A stretch of DNA of 64,000 nucleotides from Pannonibacter carbonis (GTDB lineage Bacteria; Pseudomonadota; Alphaproteobacteria; Rhizobiales; Stappiaceae): contig NZ_PUDR01000004.1 of the NCBI RefSeq assembly GCF_003012935.1, forward strand, positions 368,254 through 432,253, in the 5' to 3' direction. Position 1 is the first letter of the stretch; each line of letters begins with the position of its first letter. A program made the translations under genes and the position numbers. Below are positions 55,201 through 63,553 of this stretch, one piece after another. The notes under the pieces were generated by a model. That model was not told where the DNA came from. It did no database searches and saw nothing but the letters and a program-made list of their open reading frames with translations.

Positions 55201-55247
55201 TGCAGGTTGATGCCCGCGCTGCTGATACCTGGGACGAAGCGCATTGA
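52245..55247 (+). CDS. polA: DNA polymerase I
   Basis: A 1000-residue three-domain enzyme. The 5'-3' exonuclease (about 15-310) has LVDGSTFIFRAYHALPPL and SGDKDLMQL. The 3'-5' exonuclease (about 390-580) keeps the metal ligands in AFDTETTSLDAMQ, so proofreading is likely intact. The polymerase (about 620-1000) has SADYSQIELRVLAHIA, RRRAKAINFGIIYGIS and LQVHDELIFEV. A long Ser/Ala/Glu-rich linker joins the first two domains. ATG at 52245 or 52257 is not decided. Converges on the Ada-like gene. Confidence 0.96.
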   Translation: MIRAMSNDASPPALTADDHLILVDGSTFIFRAYHALPPLTRKSDGLPVGAVSGFCNMLWKLLTEGLTPEKGDEPTHFAVIFDHSSKTFRSDIYPDYKAQRPAPPEDLIPQFGLIRTATRAFNVPSIEQEGFEADDLIATYARQAAEMGARVTIVSGDKDLMQLIGPRVGMIDTMKNKIIGEPEVFEKFGVGPDKVIEVQSLAGDSVDNVPGVPGIGLKTAAQLILEFGDLETLLANAHTIKQTKRRENLIEFAEQARISKQLVTLKTDVPVLIPVTDLAVEPVNGPQAVGFLKAMQFTTLTRRVADATGAEVANIEPSEFEIAGWHTPDAKGRQMERGETVAPVDISEGSSGSRSVATPADATAGLMTAQALAEGRQNEARSLKIDHATYETVRDLDRLKAWVAEAMEAGLVAFDTETTSLDAMQASLVGVSLATRPGRACYVPLGHVDGEGDLLGGGGLVPGQIPLREALGVLKPLLEDAGVLKIGQNLKYDYLLMLRYGVAIGPLDDTMLLSYALDAGKGGNGMDELSDRWLGHTPISFKDVAGSGKSMITFDKVAIDKATAYAAEDADVTLRLWRVLKPRLASEAMATVYETLERPMVPVLARMERRGISIDRQMLSRLSGEFAQGMAAVEAEIYALAGETFNIGSPKQLGDILFGRMGLPGGKKTKTGAWSTAVSVLDDLAAEGHELPVKIVEWRQLAKLKSTYTDALPGYIHPETKRVHTSYSLASTTTGRLSSSEPNLQNIPVRTEAGRKIRKAFVADKGRKLISADYSQIELRVLAHIADIPQLKKAFADGLDIHAMTASEMFGVPVKDMDPMVRRRAKAINFGIIYGISAFGLAAQLGISRGEASDYIKMYFQRFPGIRDYMEAVKREVHDKGYVTTIFGRKAHYPDVNTSNPSMRAFFERAAINAPIQGSAADILRRAMVRMEGALAAANSSADMLLQVHDELIFEVDEAGVDQAIPVIRHVMETACEPSLRLTVPLQVDARAADTWDEAH

Positions 55248-55264
55248 ACTGGTCAGAACCCGGT

Positions 55265-56224
55265 TCAGCCCATCTGTAGCACCGGCCCCGTCAGGCCGGC
55301 TTCCCAGCCGAGGATCGCGCGCTTGCGGGTCAGGCCCCAGTGGTAGCCGCAGAGCCCGCCGGTGCGGCCCAGCACCCGGTGGCAGGGCACGACGAAGGAG
55401 ATCGGGTTGCGCCCGACCGCTGTGCCCACCGCCCGCGCCGCGCTGGGCTTGCCGAGGCTGCGGGCGATGTCGGAATAGGTGCTGGCCCGGCCCATCGGGA
55501 TCTTCAGCAGCGTCTGCCACACCCGGATCTCGAAATCGGTGCCGATGAAGACGACATTGAGCGGCGTGTCGGACGCCCAGGCCGAGGGATCGAACACCCG
55601 CACGGCATAGGGCAGCGTTGCCTCCTGATCAGCGACGAAACTGGCGGCCGGCCAACGGCTGCTCATGTCCTCGAAGGCTGACGTTTCCTCTCCCGGATCG
55701 GCAAAGGCAAGGCCCGCGAGTCCCCGCTCGGTGATCATCAGCAGCACCTGGCCAAAGGGGCAAGGGTGGAAGCCGTAGCGGATGGTGACGCCGGCGCCGC
55801 GGCCGCGGTAGTCGCCCGGTGTCATCGCCTCATGCGTCACGAACAGGTCGTGCAGCCGGGCGGGACCGGACAGGCCGACCTCGTAGGACGTGTCGAGGAT
55901 GCTCGCCGCATCGCGCAGCAGCGCGCGGGCGTGGTCGAGCGTGATCGCCTGGACGAACTGCTTTGGTGTCAGCCCGGCCCAGCGCGAGAACACACGCTGA
56001 AGCTGGATCGGTTGCAGGCCCACCTGCCGCGCCAGATCATCGAGCTGCGGCTGGTCGCGCCAGGTCTCGGTGATGCGCTCCAGCGTTTCGCGCACGACCT
56101 GATAGTCCCGTGCCGCATCCTCGCCGGTGGCGATGGCAGGGATCAGCTCGGCGCTGACCGCGTTCGCGCGGGCGGTCGCCAGATCGGTGGCGGCAAACAG
56201 GTCGGACTGGGAGGCATTGGCCAT
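55265..56224 (-). CDS. AraC-HTH plus O6-methylguanine-DNA methyltransferase (Ada-like, lacks N-terminal zinc domain)
   Basis: A 319-residue protein: an AraC-type HTH at about 40-130 (LDDLARQVGLQPIQLQRVFS), a Methyltransf_1N-like region with YGFHPCPFGQVLLMITERGL, and a C-terminal MGMT domain with the alkyl-acceptor Cys in VPCHRVLG. It removes methyl groups from O6-methylguanine. The N-terminal Cys-zinc phosphotriester domain of E. coli Ada is absent, so activation by phosphotriester repair is not possible as in Ada. Confidence 0.9.
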   Translation of the reverse strand: MANASQSDLFAATDLATARANAVSAELIPAIATGEDAARDYQVVRETLERITETWRDQPQLDDLARQVGLQPIQLQRVFSRWAGLTPKQFVQAITLDHARALLRDAASILDTSYEVGLSGPARLHDLFVTHEAMTPGDYRGRGAGVTIRYGFHPCPFGQVLLMITERGLAGLAFADPGEETSAFEDMSSRWPAASFVADQEATLPYAVRVFDPSAWASDTPLNVVFIGTDFEIRVWQTLLKIPMGRASTYSDIARSLGKPSAARAVGTAVGRNPISFVVPCHRVLGRTGGLCGYHWGLTRKRAILGWEAGLTGPVLQMG

Positions 56225-56309
56225 CTGGATCACTCGGCAAGGTCGGGCATTGGATACTGCCTGACCTTACCCCGCCCTGCCCCGGTTCAGCCACCCGATA
56301 TGCGAGGGC

Positions 56310-57758
56310 TCAACCGGCCTTGCGGAACCGCGCGGTGCGCGGATCGCCGACATAGAGCTTGGCCAGTTCCTGGCCGTCGCGGGCGAGCTGCGCCACGCAC
56401 TCATGAATGAAGCGCGCGGTGGCATCGTCCATCAGGTAGCTGAAGTTGAGCCGTGTCCAGCCCGGCTTCTCCATCTCCTCGCCGGCCTGGATCGAAGCAC
56501 GAAGTTCTTCCGAGCGTGTCTGGTCAATGCCGAGCAGCCGGTGTGCATAGGGTCCGGCGCAGGCGCAGCCGCCGCGCGCCTGGATGCCGTGGAAATCCGA
56601 CAGCATCCGCGTGAACAGCTGCGGATGCACCCGGTTGCCGGCCGCGTCCTCGATCTGGAAGGCGAAGATCGGCAGCCGGTCCTGCTTGTCGCCTGCGAGG
56701 ATCTTCAGGCTCGGGTGTCCGGCCCAGGCCTCGAATGCCATCCGGGCGAGGGCCTTGTCGCGGGAGAGGATGAAGTCCTCGCCGACCGTGTCCTTGATCA
56801 GGAAGGCAAGGCCGGCGCGGATGTCACCGACGACATTCGGCGTGCCGGCTTCCTCACGGGCCGCCAGCGAGGCGGAATAGTCATGCGCCCAGGGCGAGAC
56901 GAAGGCAACGGTGCCGCCGCCCGGCCAGGTCGGCTTCACCGCCCGGACGGCCGAATTGCGGATGATCAGGACGCCTGAGGCGCCCGGTCCGCCGGGGAAC
57001 TTGTGCGGCGAAACGACGACCGCATCCCTGGCGCAGTCACTGCCGGAGTTCATGCGGATCGGCAGATAGGGGCCGCCGCCGGCATAGTCCCACAGCGCCA
57101 GCGCCCCGTGTGCCTTGAGCAGCCGGGTCACTGCGTCCACATCGGTCAGGAGACCGGTGACGTTGGAGGCGGCGGAGAAGGCGCCGATGACGAGGGGGCG
57201 GCCGGCCAGACGGATCAGCTCGGCCTGAAGCTGCGCCATGTCGGGGCCGCCCTCGGCAGCCTCGGCAATCTCGATCACCTCGGCACCGCTCTCGCGCCAG
57301 GGCAGGATGTTGGAATGATGCTCGTAGGGACCGATCAGGACGGCTGCCCGGTCGTCGCCTGTCGTGCCGTGATGGCCCGTGACGCCGAACAGGCTGGCCG
57401 CCCGGTTGATCGCCGCCGTCGCGCCCGAGCCGGTGAAGATGACGGTGCAGTCCTCACCAGCCCCGGTAACCTCGGCGATCAGGGCCCGCGCCTCGCGCCG
57501 CAGCTGCGTCATGCGCGCGCCGCACCAGGACGCTTCCGTGTGGCTGTTGGCGTAATAGGGCAGCACCTCGGCGAGGATGAACTCTTCCACTTGCCGCAGG
57601 GCCCGGCCGGATGCGGTGTAGTCCGCATAGACCAGCTTGCGCGACCCGAACGCGCCTTCGATCTCGATGCCTTCGCCGATCAATCCCGCGCGCAAGGTCT
57701 CAACGAGCGACGCGTTTGCGGCCAGGTGGTCACGGAAATCGGCAAGGGACATCGGCAT
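56310..57758 (-). CDS. Class V aminotransferase (cysteine desulfurase-like)
   Basis: A 482-residue fold-type I PLP protein. The lysine is in VVSPHKFPGGPGASG, with GSGATAAINRAASLFG and PYEHHSNILPWRESGAEV. GIQARGGCACAGPYAH holds a Cys in the position of the cysteine-desulfurase nucleophile loop. Relatives are annotated only as class V aminotransferases; a role in sulfur or amino acid metabolism is inference. It is divergent from an AsnC/Lrp regulator that may control it. Confidence 0.88.
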   Translation of the reverse strand: MPMSLADFRDHLAANASLVETLRAGLIGEGIEIEGAFGSRKLVYADYTASGRALRQVEEFILAEVLPYYANSHTEASWCGARMTQLRREARALIAEVTGAGEDCTVIFTGSGATAAINRAASLFGVTGHHGTTGDDRAAVLIGPYEHHSNILPWRESGAEVIEIAEAAEGGPDMAQLQAELIRLAGRPLVIGAFSAASNVTGLLTDVDAVTRLLKAHGALALWDYAGGGPYLPIRMNSGSDCARDAVVVSPHKFPGGPGASGVLIIRNSAVRAVKPTWPGGGTVAFVSPWAHDYSASLAAREEAGTPNVVGDIRAGLAFLIKDTVGEDFILSRDKALARMAFEAWAGHPSLKILAGDKQDRLPIFAFQIEDAAGNRVHPQLFTRMLSDFHGIQARGGCACAGPYAHRLLGIDQTRSEELRASIQAGEEMEKPGWTRLNFSYLMDDATARFIHECVAQLARDGQELAKLYVGDPRTARFRKAG

Positions 57759-57790
57759 GGCGGGTATCCTGCAAAAGAGCGAATGCGCAA

Positions 57791-57821
57791 GAATTTATGC
57801 GAAAGCGCTTGAGAGAAATTC
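57791..57821. promoter_or_regulatory. Nested palindromes between aminotransferase and AsnC/Lrp genes
   Basis: GAATTT (57791-57796) and AAATTC (57816-57821) flank AAGCGCTT (57803-57810), all nearly concentric. It lies between the two divergent start codons, 32 nt from one and 56 nt from the other. Confidence 0.5.
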
Positions 57822-57877
57822 CAAAGTTTCACACTGTATGGATCACTCACGTTGATTTTGTTCGAGAAGACGCCGCA

Positions 57878-58348
57878 ATGATTGACCAGTTCAACAAGGC
57901 CATCCTGAAGGCGCTGCAGCAGGACGGCAGCCTGACCCAGCGCGAGCTGTCGGAAAAGGTTCACCTGTCGCCCAACGCCTGCTGGAACCGCATCCAGACG
58001 ATGAAGAAGGACGGGGTGATCACCGGCCAGACCGTGCAGCTCGACCGCACACGTCTCGGGCTTGATCTGGTGGTCTTCGCCATGATCCGCACCCGGCATC
58101 ACTCGGCCGAATGGCTCGAGACCTTCCGCCGCCACGTGCAGACCATTCCGGAGGTGATCGACTTCTTCCGCATTGGCGGGGACTACGACTACCTGCTCAA
58201 GGTCGTCACCCGGGACATGGCCAGTTACGACGCGGTCTATCGCCGCCTGATCGCCGGGGTCGAACTGGACAGTGTGACGTCTTATTTTGCGATGGAAGCC
58301 ATCGAGGAACAGCGGCCCTTGCCGATCCAGGAAACGCGCGAACGGTAA
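57878..58348 (+). CDS. Lrp/AsnC family transcriptional regulator
   Basis: A 156-residue protein with HTH (residues about 5-60, LTQRELSEKVHLSPNACWNR) and a RAM ligand-binding domain (about 65-145, VIDFFRIGGDYDYLLKVV). Such regulators sense amino acids and often control an adjacent divergent gene, here the class V aminotransferase. ATG 57878 is the obvious start despite an open frame from 57611. Confidence 0.93.
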   Translation: MIDQFNKAILKALQQDGSLTQRELSEKVHLSPNACWNRIQTMKKDGVITGQTVQLDRTRLGLDLVVFAMIRTRHHSAEWLETFRRHVQTIPEVIDFFRIGGDYDYLLKVVTRDMASYDAVYRRLIAGVELDSVTSYFAMEAIEEQRPLPIQETRER

Positions 58349-58361
58349 ACTGGGCAGAAAT

Positions 58362-58377
58362 CGTGATCCCGGTCACA
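58362..58377 (+). promoter_or_regulatory. CRP/FNR-type site upstream of creD
   Basis: CGTGA-TCCCGG-TCACA, 9 of 10 arm positions of TGTGA-N6-TCACA. It lies 114 nt upstream of the creD ATG and 14 nt after the Lrp stop codon. Confidence 0.45.
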
Positions 58378-58440
58378 CATGTCCAAAAGGGTCACAGCGC
58401 CGCCGCGAAGAATTCTCCAAACCATCATCTGAAACGCCAA

Positions 58441-58456
58441 GATCAGGCGCCTGATC
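58441..58456. promoter_or_regulatory. Perfect 16-bp palindrome upstream of creD
   Basis: GATCAGGCGCCTGATC, self-complementary without spacer, 34 nt before the ATG. Possible operator; no known family consensus is claimed. Confidence 0.5.
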
Positions 58457-58490
58457 ATACTGCACTTCCATTTCGAGAAGGCTTTTGATC

Positions 58491-59918
58491 ATGACGTTTG
58501 CGCAATTCTGCATGGCCCTGCTCGGCGCATTGCGCCGGGTTCTGGCGTCACCGGCTTTCAAGGCCGGTATCATTTCAGTCCTGACCCTGTTTCTGCTCAT
58601 TCCAACCGTGATGGTGTCCAGCCTCGTTGACGAGCGGCAATTCCGGGCCCGCGATGTGGCCGAGGACATCGCGGCCGGCTGGGGTCGCAAGCAGACAGTC
58701 GTCGGCCCGGTTCTGGTGTCCTATTTCATCGAGGAGGTGCCTCGGGAGGAGACCGTGAACGGCGAAGTGCGCCGCCGCACGGAACGATACAGGCGCTGGG
58801 CCGTGTCTTTGCCAAGTGACCTCGACATCCGTGCGAAGATCGCAACGGAAGACCGCAAGCTGTCGCTCTACAGCCTGCCGGTTTACCGTGCCGACATTCG
58901 CCTCACCGGTCACTTCGCGCCGATCACGGCGGACAGGGTACCGCCCCGCCACGGCGGCCAGGTTCGGGCGTCGGATGAACAGCCGCGTGTGATCGCGTCT
59001 TTGAGCGAGCTTCGTTCCGTCAAGTCGGAAATTCTCCTGATCGTAGATGGTGGCAAGCCGCGCGCCTTCGAACCGGGGACTGCCGGCACGGGCCTGCCCG
59101 GCAACACGGGCTATGCGATCAACAGCACCGTGACGCCGGCTGAAGCCGCCGGTGGCTTCGGCTTCGAGATCCCGATCGTGCTGAACGGGTCGAGCGCCTT
59201 CCATGTTGCGCCGATGGGACGGACAACGCAGGTGAACCTCACGTCGAACTGGCCGCATCCTGGCTTTGCCGGTGGCCTGCTGCCGGATCAGCGCGAGATC
59301 ACGGCGGACGGGTTCACTGCCAGCTGGTCGCTGCCGAACCTCGCCCGCGGTCTGCCCGATGTCGAGTTCGATGGCAGGCTGCCGTTCGAGCTGGGTACGC
59401 TTGGCGTCAACCTCGTGCAGCAGGTCGATCTTTATCAGACCATCGACCGGTCGGTGAAATACGCGATCTTCTTCATCACTCTCACCTTCCTCGCCGTGTT
59501 TCTGATCGAAATGCGGGCGCCGGGGCGCGTGCACTGGACCCAGTATGGCCTGACAGGCCTGGCGCTGGTCGTGTTCTATGTGATGCTGCTCGCGCTGGCC
59601 GAACACGTCGGCTACGACATTGCCTATCTGGCGGCATCCACTGCGGTGACCCTGCTCATTGCGGTCTACATCGGGCTGTTGGTTGCCAGCCGCCGGGCTG
59701 GCCTCATCATGGGTCTGGTGCTCGCCAGCGTTTACGGCACGCTTTACCTGCTGATGCGCGAGGAAGACTATGCCCTGCTGGTCGGTTCGTTCATCGCCTT
59801 TGCGGCCATTGCCGTGACCATGTTCGCAACCCGCAAGCTGGACTGGTCAGGTGCAGGGCCGGCACAAGATCCGACCTTGAGCCGTGATGCAGGCACGATG
59901 GCAGAGACCCGCACCTGA
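58491..59918 (+). CDS. CreD family inner membrane protein
   Basis: A 475-residue protein with an N-terminal transmembrane helix (AGIISVLTLFLLIPTVMVSS), a periplasmic domain of about 250 residues containing GWGRKQTVVGPVL and LYQTIDRSVKYAIFFITLTF, then five or six C-terminal helices. CreD (CET) is linked to envelope integrity and colicin E2 tolerance, usually with CreBC, which are not adjacent here. ATG 58491 replaces an upstream TTG at 58485. Confidence 0.9.
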   Translation: MTFAQFCMALLGALRRVLASPAFKAGIISVLTLFLLIPTVMVSSLVDERQFRARDVAEDIAAGWGRKQTVVGPVLVSYFIEEVPREETVNGEVRRRTERYRRWAVSLPSDLDIRAKIATEDRKLSLYSLPVYRADIRLTGHFAPITADRVPPRHGGQVRASDEQPRVIASLSELRSVKSEILLIVDGGKPRAFEPGTAGTGLPGNTGYAINSTVTPAEAAGGFGFEIPIVLNGSSAFHVAPMGRTTQVNLTSNWPHPGFAGGLLPDQREITADGFTASWSLPNLARGLPDVEFDGRLPFELGTLGVNLVQQVDLYQTIDRSVKYAIFFITLTFLAVFLIEMRAPGRVHWTQYGLTGLALVVFYVMLLALAEHVGYDIAYLAASTAVTLLIAVYIGLLVASRRAGLIMGLVLASVYGTLYLLMREEDYALLVGSFIAFAAIAVTMFATRKLDWSGAGPAQDPTLSRDAGTMAETRT

Positions 59919-59937
59919 GTCTCATTGGTCCTGAAGA

Positions 59938-60666
59938 TCAGAGCGCCGAGGCAATCTCTTCGACGATGGCCTCGGCGGCCCGGCGTGGATCGGCAGCCCG
60001 GCTGATCGGACGGCCGATGACGAGATAGTCGGACCCCGCGCGGATCGCGTCCGCCGGGGTCATCACGCGCTTCTGGTCGCCGTGGTCGCTGCCGGCGGGG
60101 CGCACGCCCGGCGTCACGATCACCAGTTCCTCGCCAACCAGCGGCCGCACCAGCGGCGCTTCCAGCGGCGAACAGACGAGGCCACCCATTCCGGCGGCAC
60201 GGGCATCGGCGGCCCGGCTGGTGACGAGATCGCGCACCGGCTTGCCGTAGCCGGCGGCAGTCACGTCCGCCTCGTCCATCGAGGTGAGCACGGTGACGCC
60301 GAGCAGGCAGAGGTCGGTGACGCCGGTGTCCTCAAGCGCGGTCACGGCGGCGCGCATGGTCTTCGGATAGGCATGCAGCGTGACGAAGCGCACGCCCATG
60401 CGGGCGATGTTGCGCACGGCGCTGGCAATGGTGTTGTCGATGTCGAGCAGCTTCACATCGAGGAACACGTCGATGCCCTCGCCTGCCAGTTCGCGGGCCA
60501 GCTCCAGTCCGCCGGCAAACTGCAGCTCCATCCCGATCTTGTACACGCCGACCGCTCCCTTGGTCGCCGCGATCAAGTCCCGCGCCTCGGCAACTGTCGG
60601 CACGTCCAGGGGCAGCACGAGCCGGCCGGTGGCAGACTGCGGGGCAAAGGGACTGCGGCGCGTCAT
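59938..60666 (-). CDS. pyrF: Orotidine 5'-phosphate decarboxylase
   Basis: A 242-residue TIM barrel with [12 protein letters not shown], the catalytic charge relay [13 protein letters not shown] (DxKxxDI), and the phosphate loop [20 protein letters not shown]. It converts OMP to UMP. ATG 60666 has GGAG 6 nt upstream. It is divergent from hisB across a 230-bp gap that carries the attenuator-like hairpin. Confidence 0.95.
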   Translation of the reverse strand: MTRRSPFAPQSATGRLVLPLDVPTVAEARDLIAATKGAVGVYKIGMELQFAGGLELARELAGEGIDVFLDVKLLDIDNTIASAVRNIARMGVRFVTLHAYPKTMRAAVTALEDTGVTDLCLLGVTVLTSMDEADVTAAGYGKPVRDLVTSRAADARAAGMGGLVCSPLEAPLVRPLVGEELVIVTPGVRPAGSDHGDQKRVMTPADAIRAGSDYLVIGRPISRAADPRRAAEAIVEEIASAL

Positions 60667-60771
60667 GGGAGGCTCCATTTGACAGGGCGGTGGCACGTTT
60701 GGTGTGGCGGTCTAGTACCAGCAGCCCTCTCATTCCGCCAGTCGTTTGCGTGCAGCAGCAAGGAAAGCAAG

Positions 60772-60823
60772 CCGGTCCTTTCCGGTTCTTGCGGCCAATG
60801 GACCGGTCAGTCCATTTTTGTTT
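60772..60823 (+). promoter_or_regulatory. Attenuator-like leader before hisB
   Basis: Terminator hairpin AATGGAC (60797-60803), loop CGGTCA, GTCCATT (60810-60816), then TTTGTTT. The 5' arm can instead pair as GGACCGG (60800-60806) with upstream CCGGTCC (60772-60778), excluding the terminator. No histidine-rich leader peptide was found. Confidence 0.5.
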
Positions 60824-60896
60824 CAATGGCTTCCCGCGCCTGCTAAAACACCGCGGTTTCGCCGGTGCTCCTCACCGGCCGAGGGAAGGACGACAG

Positions 60897-61490
60897 ATGC
60901 GCACAGCGACGATCTCGCGCAACACCAAGGAAACCCGCATCGAGGTGGAGATCAACCTGGACGGCACCGGCGCCTATGACGTGGCGACGGGCGTCGGTTT
61001 CTTTGACCATATGCTGGAACAGCTTGCGCGACATTCGCTGATCGACATCAAGATCCGCGCCGAAGGCGACACCCACATTGATTTTCATCACACGGTCGAG
61101 GATGTCGGCATCGCGCTCGGTCAGGCGCTGTCGCGGGCGCTGGGCGACATGTCCGGCATCACCCGCTATGCCGACACCCATCTGGCCATGGACGAGGCGC
61201 TGACCCGCTGCGCGCTGGATGTGTCGGGCCGGCCCTTCCTGGTCTGGCAGGTCGAGTTCCCGCGCCCGAAGGTCGGGGACTTCGACACGGAACTGTTCGA
61301 GGAGTTCTTCCGCGCTTTTGCCATCAATGCCGGGATCACCCTGCATATCGCCAATCTCTACGGCTCCAACTGCCACCATATCGCCGAAACCTGCTTCAAG
61401 GCGGTGGCCCGGACCCTGCGCAAGGCCATCGAGGTCGATCCGCGCCAGGCTGGCCGCGTTCCCACCACCAAGGGCCAGCTCGGCGGCTGA
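60897..61490 (+). CDS. hisB: Imidazoleglycerol-phosphate dehydratase
   Basis: A 197-residue monofunctional enzyme: [36 protein letters not shown] and [19 protein letters not shown] hold the His/Glu manganese ligands. It makes imidazole acetol-phosphate. Unlike E. coli it lacks the phosphatase half. ATG 60897 has AAGGA 6 nt upstream. First gene of the his cluster. Confidence 0.95.
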   Translation: MRTATISRNTKETRIEVEINLDGTGAYDVATGVGFFDHMLEQLARHSLIDIKIRAEGDTHIDFHHTVEDVGIALGQALSRALGDMSGITRYADTHLAMDEALTRCALDVSGRPFLVWQVEFPRPKVGDFDTELFEEFFRAFAINAGITLHIANLYGSNCHHIAETCFKAVARTLRKAIEVDPRQAGRVPTTKGQLGG

Positions 61491-61502
61491 ACGAGGCGAG
61501 AC

Positions 61503-62003
61503 ATGAGCGTTTACATGGTGATGCTTCCGCCCGAGGCGGATGCGGTCGCGCCGTCAGGCCTGCCGTCGCCGCGTGCGGCAGAGCGGGTTGCGTTCGTGCG
61601 CGACGGGTTTTCGGCCCCGGCCTTCGTCTTTTCCGGGCTCTGGATGCTGTGGAACCGGCTTTGGCTGCCGTTTCTCGGGTATCTGGTGCTGACGCTGGGC
61701 CTGGAACTCGGTACGCTGGCGCTCGGCAACTCCGTTCCTGGCATTGCGGCCTTCTGTGCCAGCCTGCTGATCGGCTTCGAGGCCGGCACCCTGCGCCGCT
61801 GGCAGCTTGAGCGGCGCGGCTACCGCTTTGCTGCGGTCGTGGCGGCAGACACCGCCGAGGAAGCCGAGATCCGTTACTTCATGGGCACGCAGACCCCGCG
61901 TCCCGTTTCCCCCCGCCCGTCTGCGCCTGCCGGCGGCATCGTTCCGCGCATCGGCACCCAGCCGGTCGTTGGTCTCACGCTTGGCCAGGGAGGCATCCGT
62001 TGA
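61503..62003 (+). CDS. DUF2628 membrane protein
   Basis: A 166-residue protein with two hydrophobic segments ([20 protein letters not shown] and [14 protein letters not shown]) and a Pro-rich tail. Found within alphaproteobacterial hisB-hisH intervals. No function is known. Its stop overlaps the hisH TTG start (TTGA). Confidence 0.88.
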   Translation: MSVYMVMLPPEADAVAPSGLPSPRAAERVAFVRDGFSAPAFVFSGLWMLWNRLWLPFLGYLVLTLGLELGTLALGNSVPGIAAFCASLLIGFEAGTLRRWQLERRGYRFAAVVAADTAEEAEIRYFMGTQTPRPVSPRPSAPAGGIVPRIGTQPVVGLTLGQGGIR

Positions 62004-62653
62004 GCGTTGCCATCATCGATTACGGCTCCGGCAACCTGCGCTCCGCCGCCAAGGCCTTCGAGCGCGCGGCCCGTGAGCATGCGCACGTACCGGATGTGTT
62101 CGTCACCGCCGACCCCGACCGGGTCGCGAAGGCGGACCGCATCGTGCTGCCGGGCGTTGGCGCCTATGCCGACTGCCGCCGAGGTCTCGACGCCGTCTCC
62201 GGCATGACCGAGGCGCTGGAAGACGCCGTCCGCAGCAAGGGGCGGCCGTTCCTCGGCATTTGCGTCGGCATGCAGCTCATGGCCTCGCGCGGGCTCGAGT
62301 TCGAGACCGTGGCCGGCCTCGACTGGATCCCGGGCGATGTCGTGGCCATGCAGCCCTCAGACCCGGCGCTCAAGATCCCGCATATGGGCTGGAACACGAT
62401 TGCCGTTCGTCCGCAGAGCCATCCGGTTCTCAAGGGTCTCGATGTTGGCCCCGATGGCCTGCACGCCTATTTCGTCCACTCGTTCCATTTCGCCTGCACG
62501 AAGGACGAGCATCGGCTGGCCACTTTCGATTACGCCGGCACCTTCACCGCCATGGTGGCACGCGACAACATGGTGGGCACGCAGTTCCACCCGGAAAAGA
62601 GCCAGCGGCTTGGCCTCGGCCTGATCGCCAATTTCCTGGACTGGGCGCCCTGA
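62000..62653 (+). CDS. hisH: Imidazole glycerol phosphate synthase glutaminase subunit
   Basis: The 217-residue class I glutamine amidotransferase has [11 protein letters not shown], the nucleophile Cys in [11 protein letters not shown], and a C-terminal [13 protein letters not shown] with catalytic His/Glu. It supplies ammonia to HisF for IGP synthesis. The start is TTG with GGGAGG 6 nt upstream, overlapping the preceding stop codon. Confidence 0.95.
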   Translation: MSVAIIDYGSGNLRSAAKAFERAAREHAHVPDVFVTADPDRVAKADRIVLPGVGAYADCRRGLDAVSGMTEALEDAVRSKGRPFLGICVGMQLMASRGLEFETVAGLDWIPGDVVAMQPSDPALKIPHMGWNTIAVRPQSHPVLKGLDVGPDGLHAYFVHSFHFACTKDEHRLATFDYAGTFTAMVARDNMVGTQFHPEKSQRLGLGLIANFLDWAP

Positions 62654-62674
62654 GCGGCGCGGGAGCACGACAGA

Positions 62675-63412
62675 ATGATTCTCTTCCCCGCCATTGACCT
62701 CAAGGACGGCCAGTGCGTTCGCCTGAAGCTCGGCGACATGAACGAGGCCACCGTCTTCAACGACAACCCCGGCGCCCAGGCCAAGACCTTCGAGGACCAG
62801 GGCTTCGAATGGCTGCATGTGGTCGACCTCAACGGCGCCTTTGCCGGCGAGAGCCGCAATGGCGCCGCCGTGGATGCCATTCTGGCTTCAACGAAAAACC
62901 CGGTGCAGCTGGGCGGCGGCATCCGCACGCTGGCCCATGTCGAGGCCTGGCTTGCCAAGGGCATCGCCCGCGTCATCCTCGGCACGGTGGCCGTGCGTGA
63001 TCCGGAGCTGGTCAAGGCGGCCTGCAAGGCCTTTCCGGGCAAGGTTGCCGTCGGCATCGACGCCCGCGGTGGCCATGTGGCCGTCGAGGGCTGGGCCGAG
63101 ACTTCGGAACTCACCGCCGTCGATCTCGCCCGCCGCTTCGAGGACGCCGGCGTGTCGGCGATCATCTACACCGACATCGACCGCGACGGCGTGCTGAAGG
63201 GCCTCAACATCCCTTCGACGCTGGAACTCGCCCGCGCAGTCTCGATCCCCGTGATCGCCTCGGGCGGGCTTGCCTCCATCGACGACATCCATCGCCTGCT
63301 GGAACCCGATTGCGCGATCCTTGAGGGCGCGATCTCCGGCCGCGCGCTCTATGACGGCCGGCTCGACCCGGCCGAGGCGATGCGTTTGATCCGCGCGGCA
63401 AGGGAAAGCTGA
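62675..63412 (+). CDS. hisA: ProFAR isomerase (HisA)
   Basis: The 245-residue TIM barrel opens [20 protein letters not shown] with catalytic Asp8-type aspartate, contains [18 protein letters not shown] and [12 protein letters not shown] with the second catalytic Asp, and [10 protein letters not shown]. It isomerises ProFAR to PRFAR. hisF normally follows; here 140 bp of intergenic sequence leads to the DUF3800 fragment. Confidence 0.96.
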   Translation: MILFPAIDLKDGQCVRLKLGDMNEATVFNDNPGAQAKTFEDQGFEWLHVVDLNGAFAGESRNGAAVDAILASTKNPVQLGGGIRTLAHVEAWLAKGIARVILGTVAVRDPELVKAACKAFPGKVAVGIDARGGHVAVEGWAETSELTAVDLARRFEDAGVSAIIYTDIDRDGVLKGLNIPSTLELARAVSIPVIASGGLASIDDIHRLLEPDCAILEGAISGRALYDGRLDPAEAMRLIRAARES

Positions 63413-63458
63413 AGCAGATGAAGGGGTTGGAACTGTTTGCTTAAGCCTATGAAAAGTC

Positions 63459-63486
63459 TTGACAAAATCTGAAAACTCCTTATCTT
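63459..63486 (+). promoter_or_regulatory. Sigma-70-like promoter after hisA
   Basis: TTGACA, 16 nt, TATCTT. It points into the 3' end of the convergent DUF3800 fragment. No gene is recognised downstream on this strand before the insertion element. Confidence 0.5.
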
Positions 63487-63553
63487 CGATGCAAATGGAT
63501 TGGGGGTTCCCGGTCGGCGTCAGGCTCTGGAGTAATCCGGGGCCTTTCGCTTT

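Noticed and set aside
60679..60684. TTGACA near the pyrF start as a hisB promoter -35
   Set aside because: No acceptable -10 element lies 16-18 nt downstream on the plus strand.
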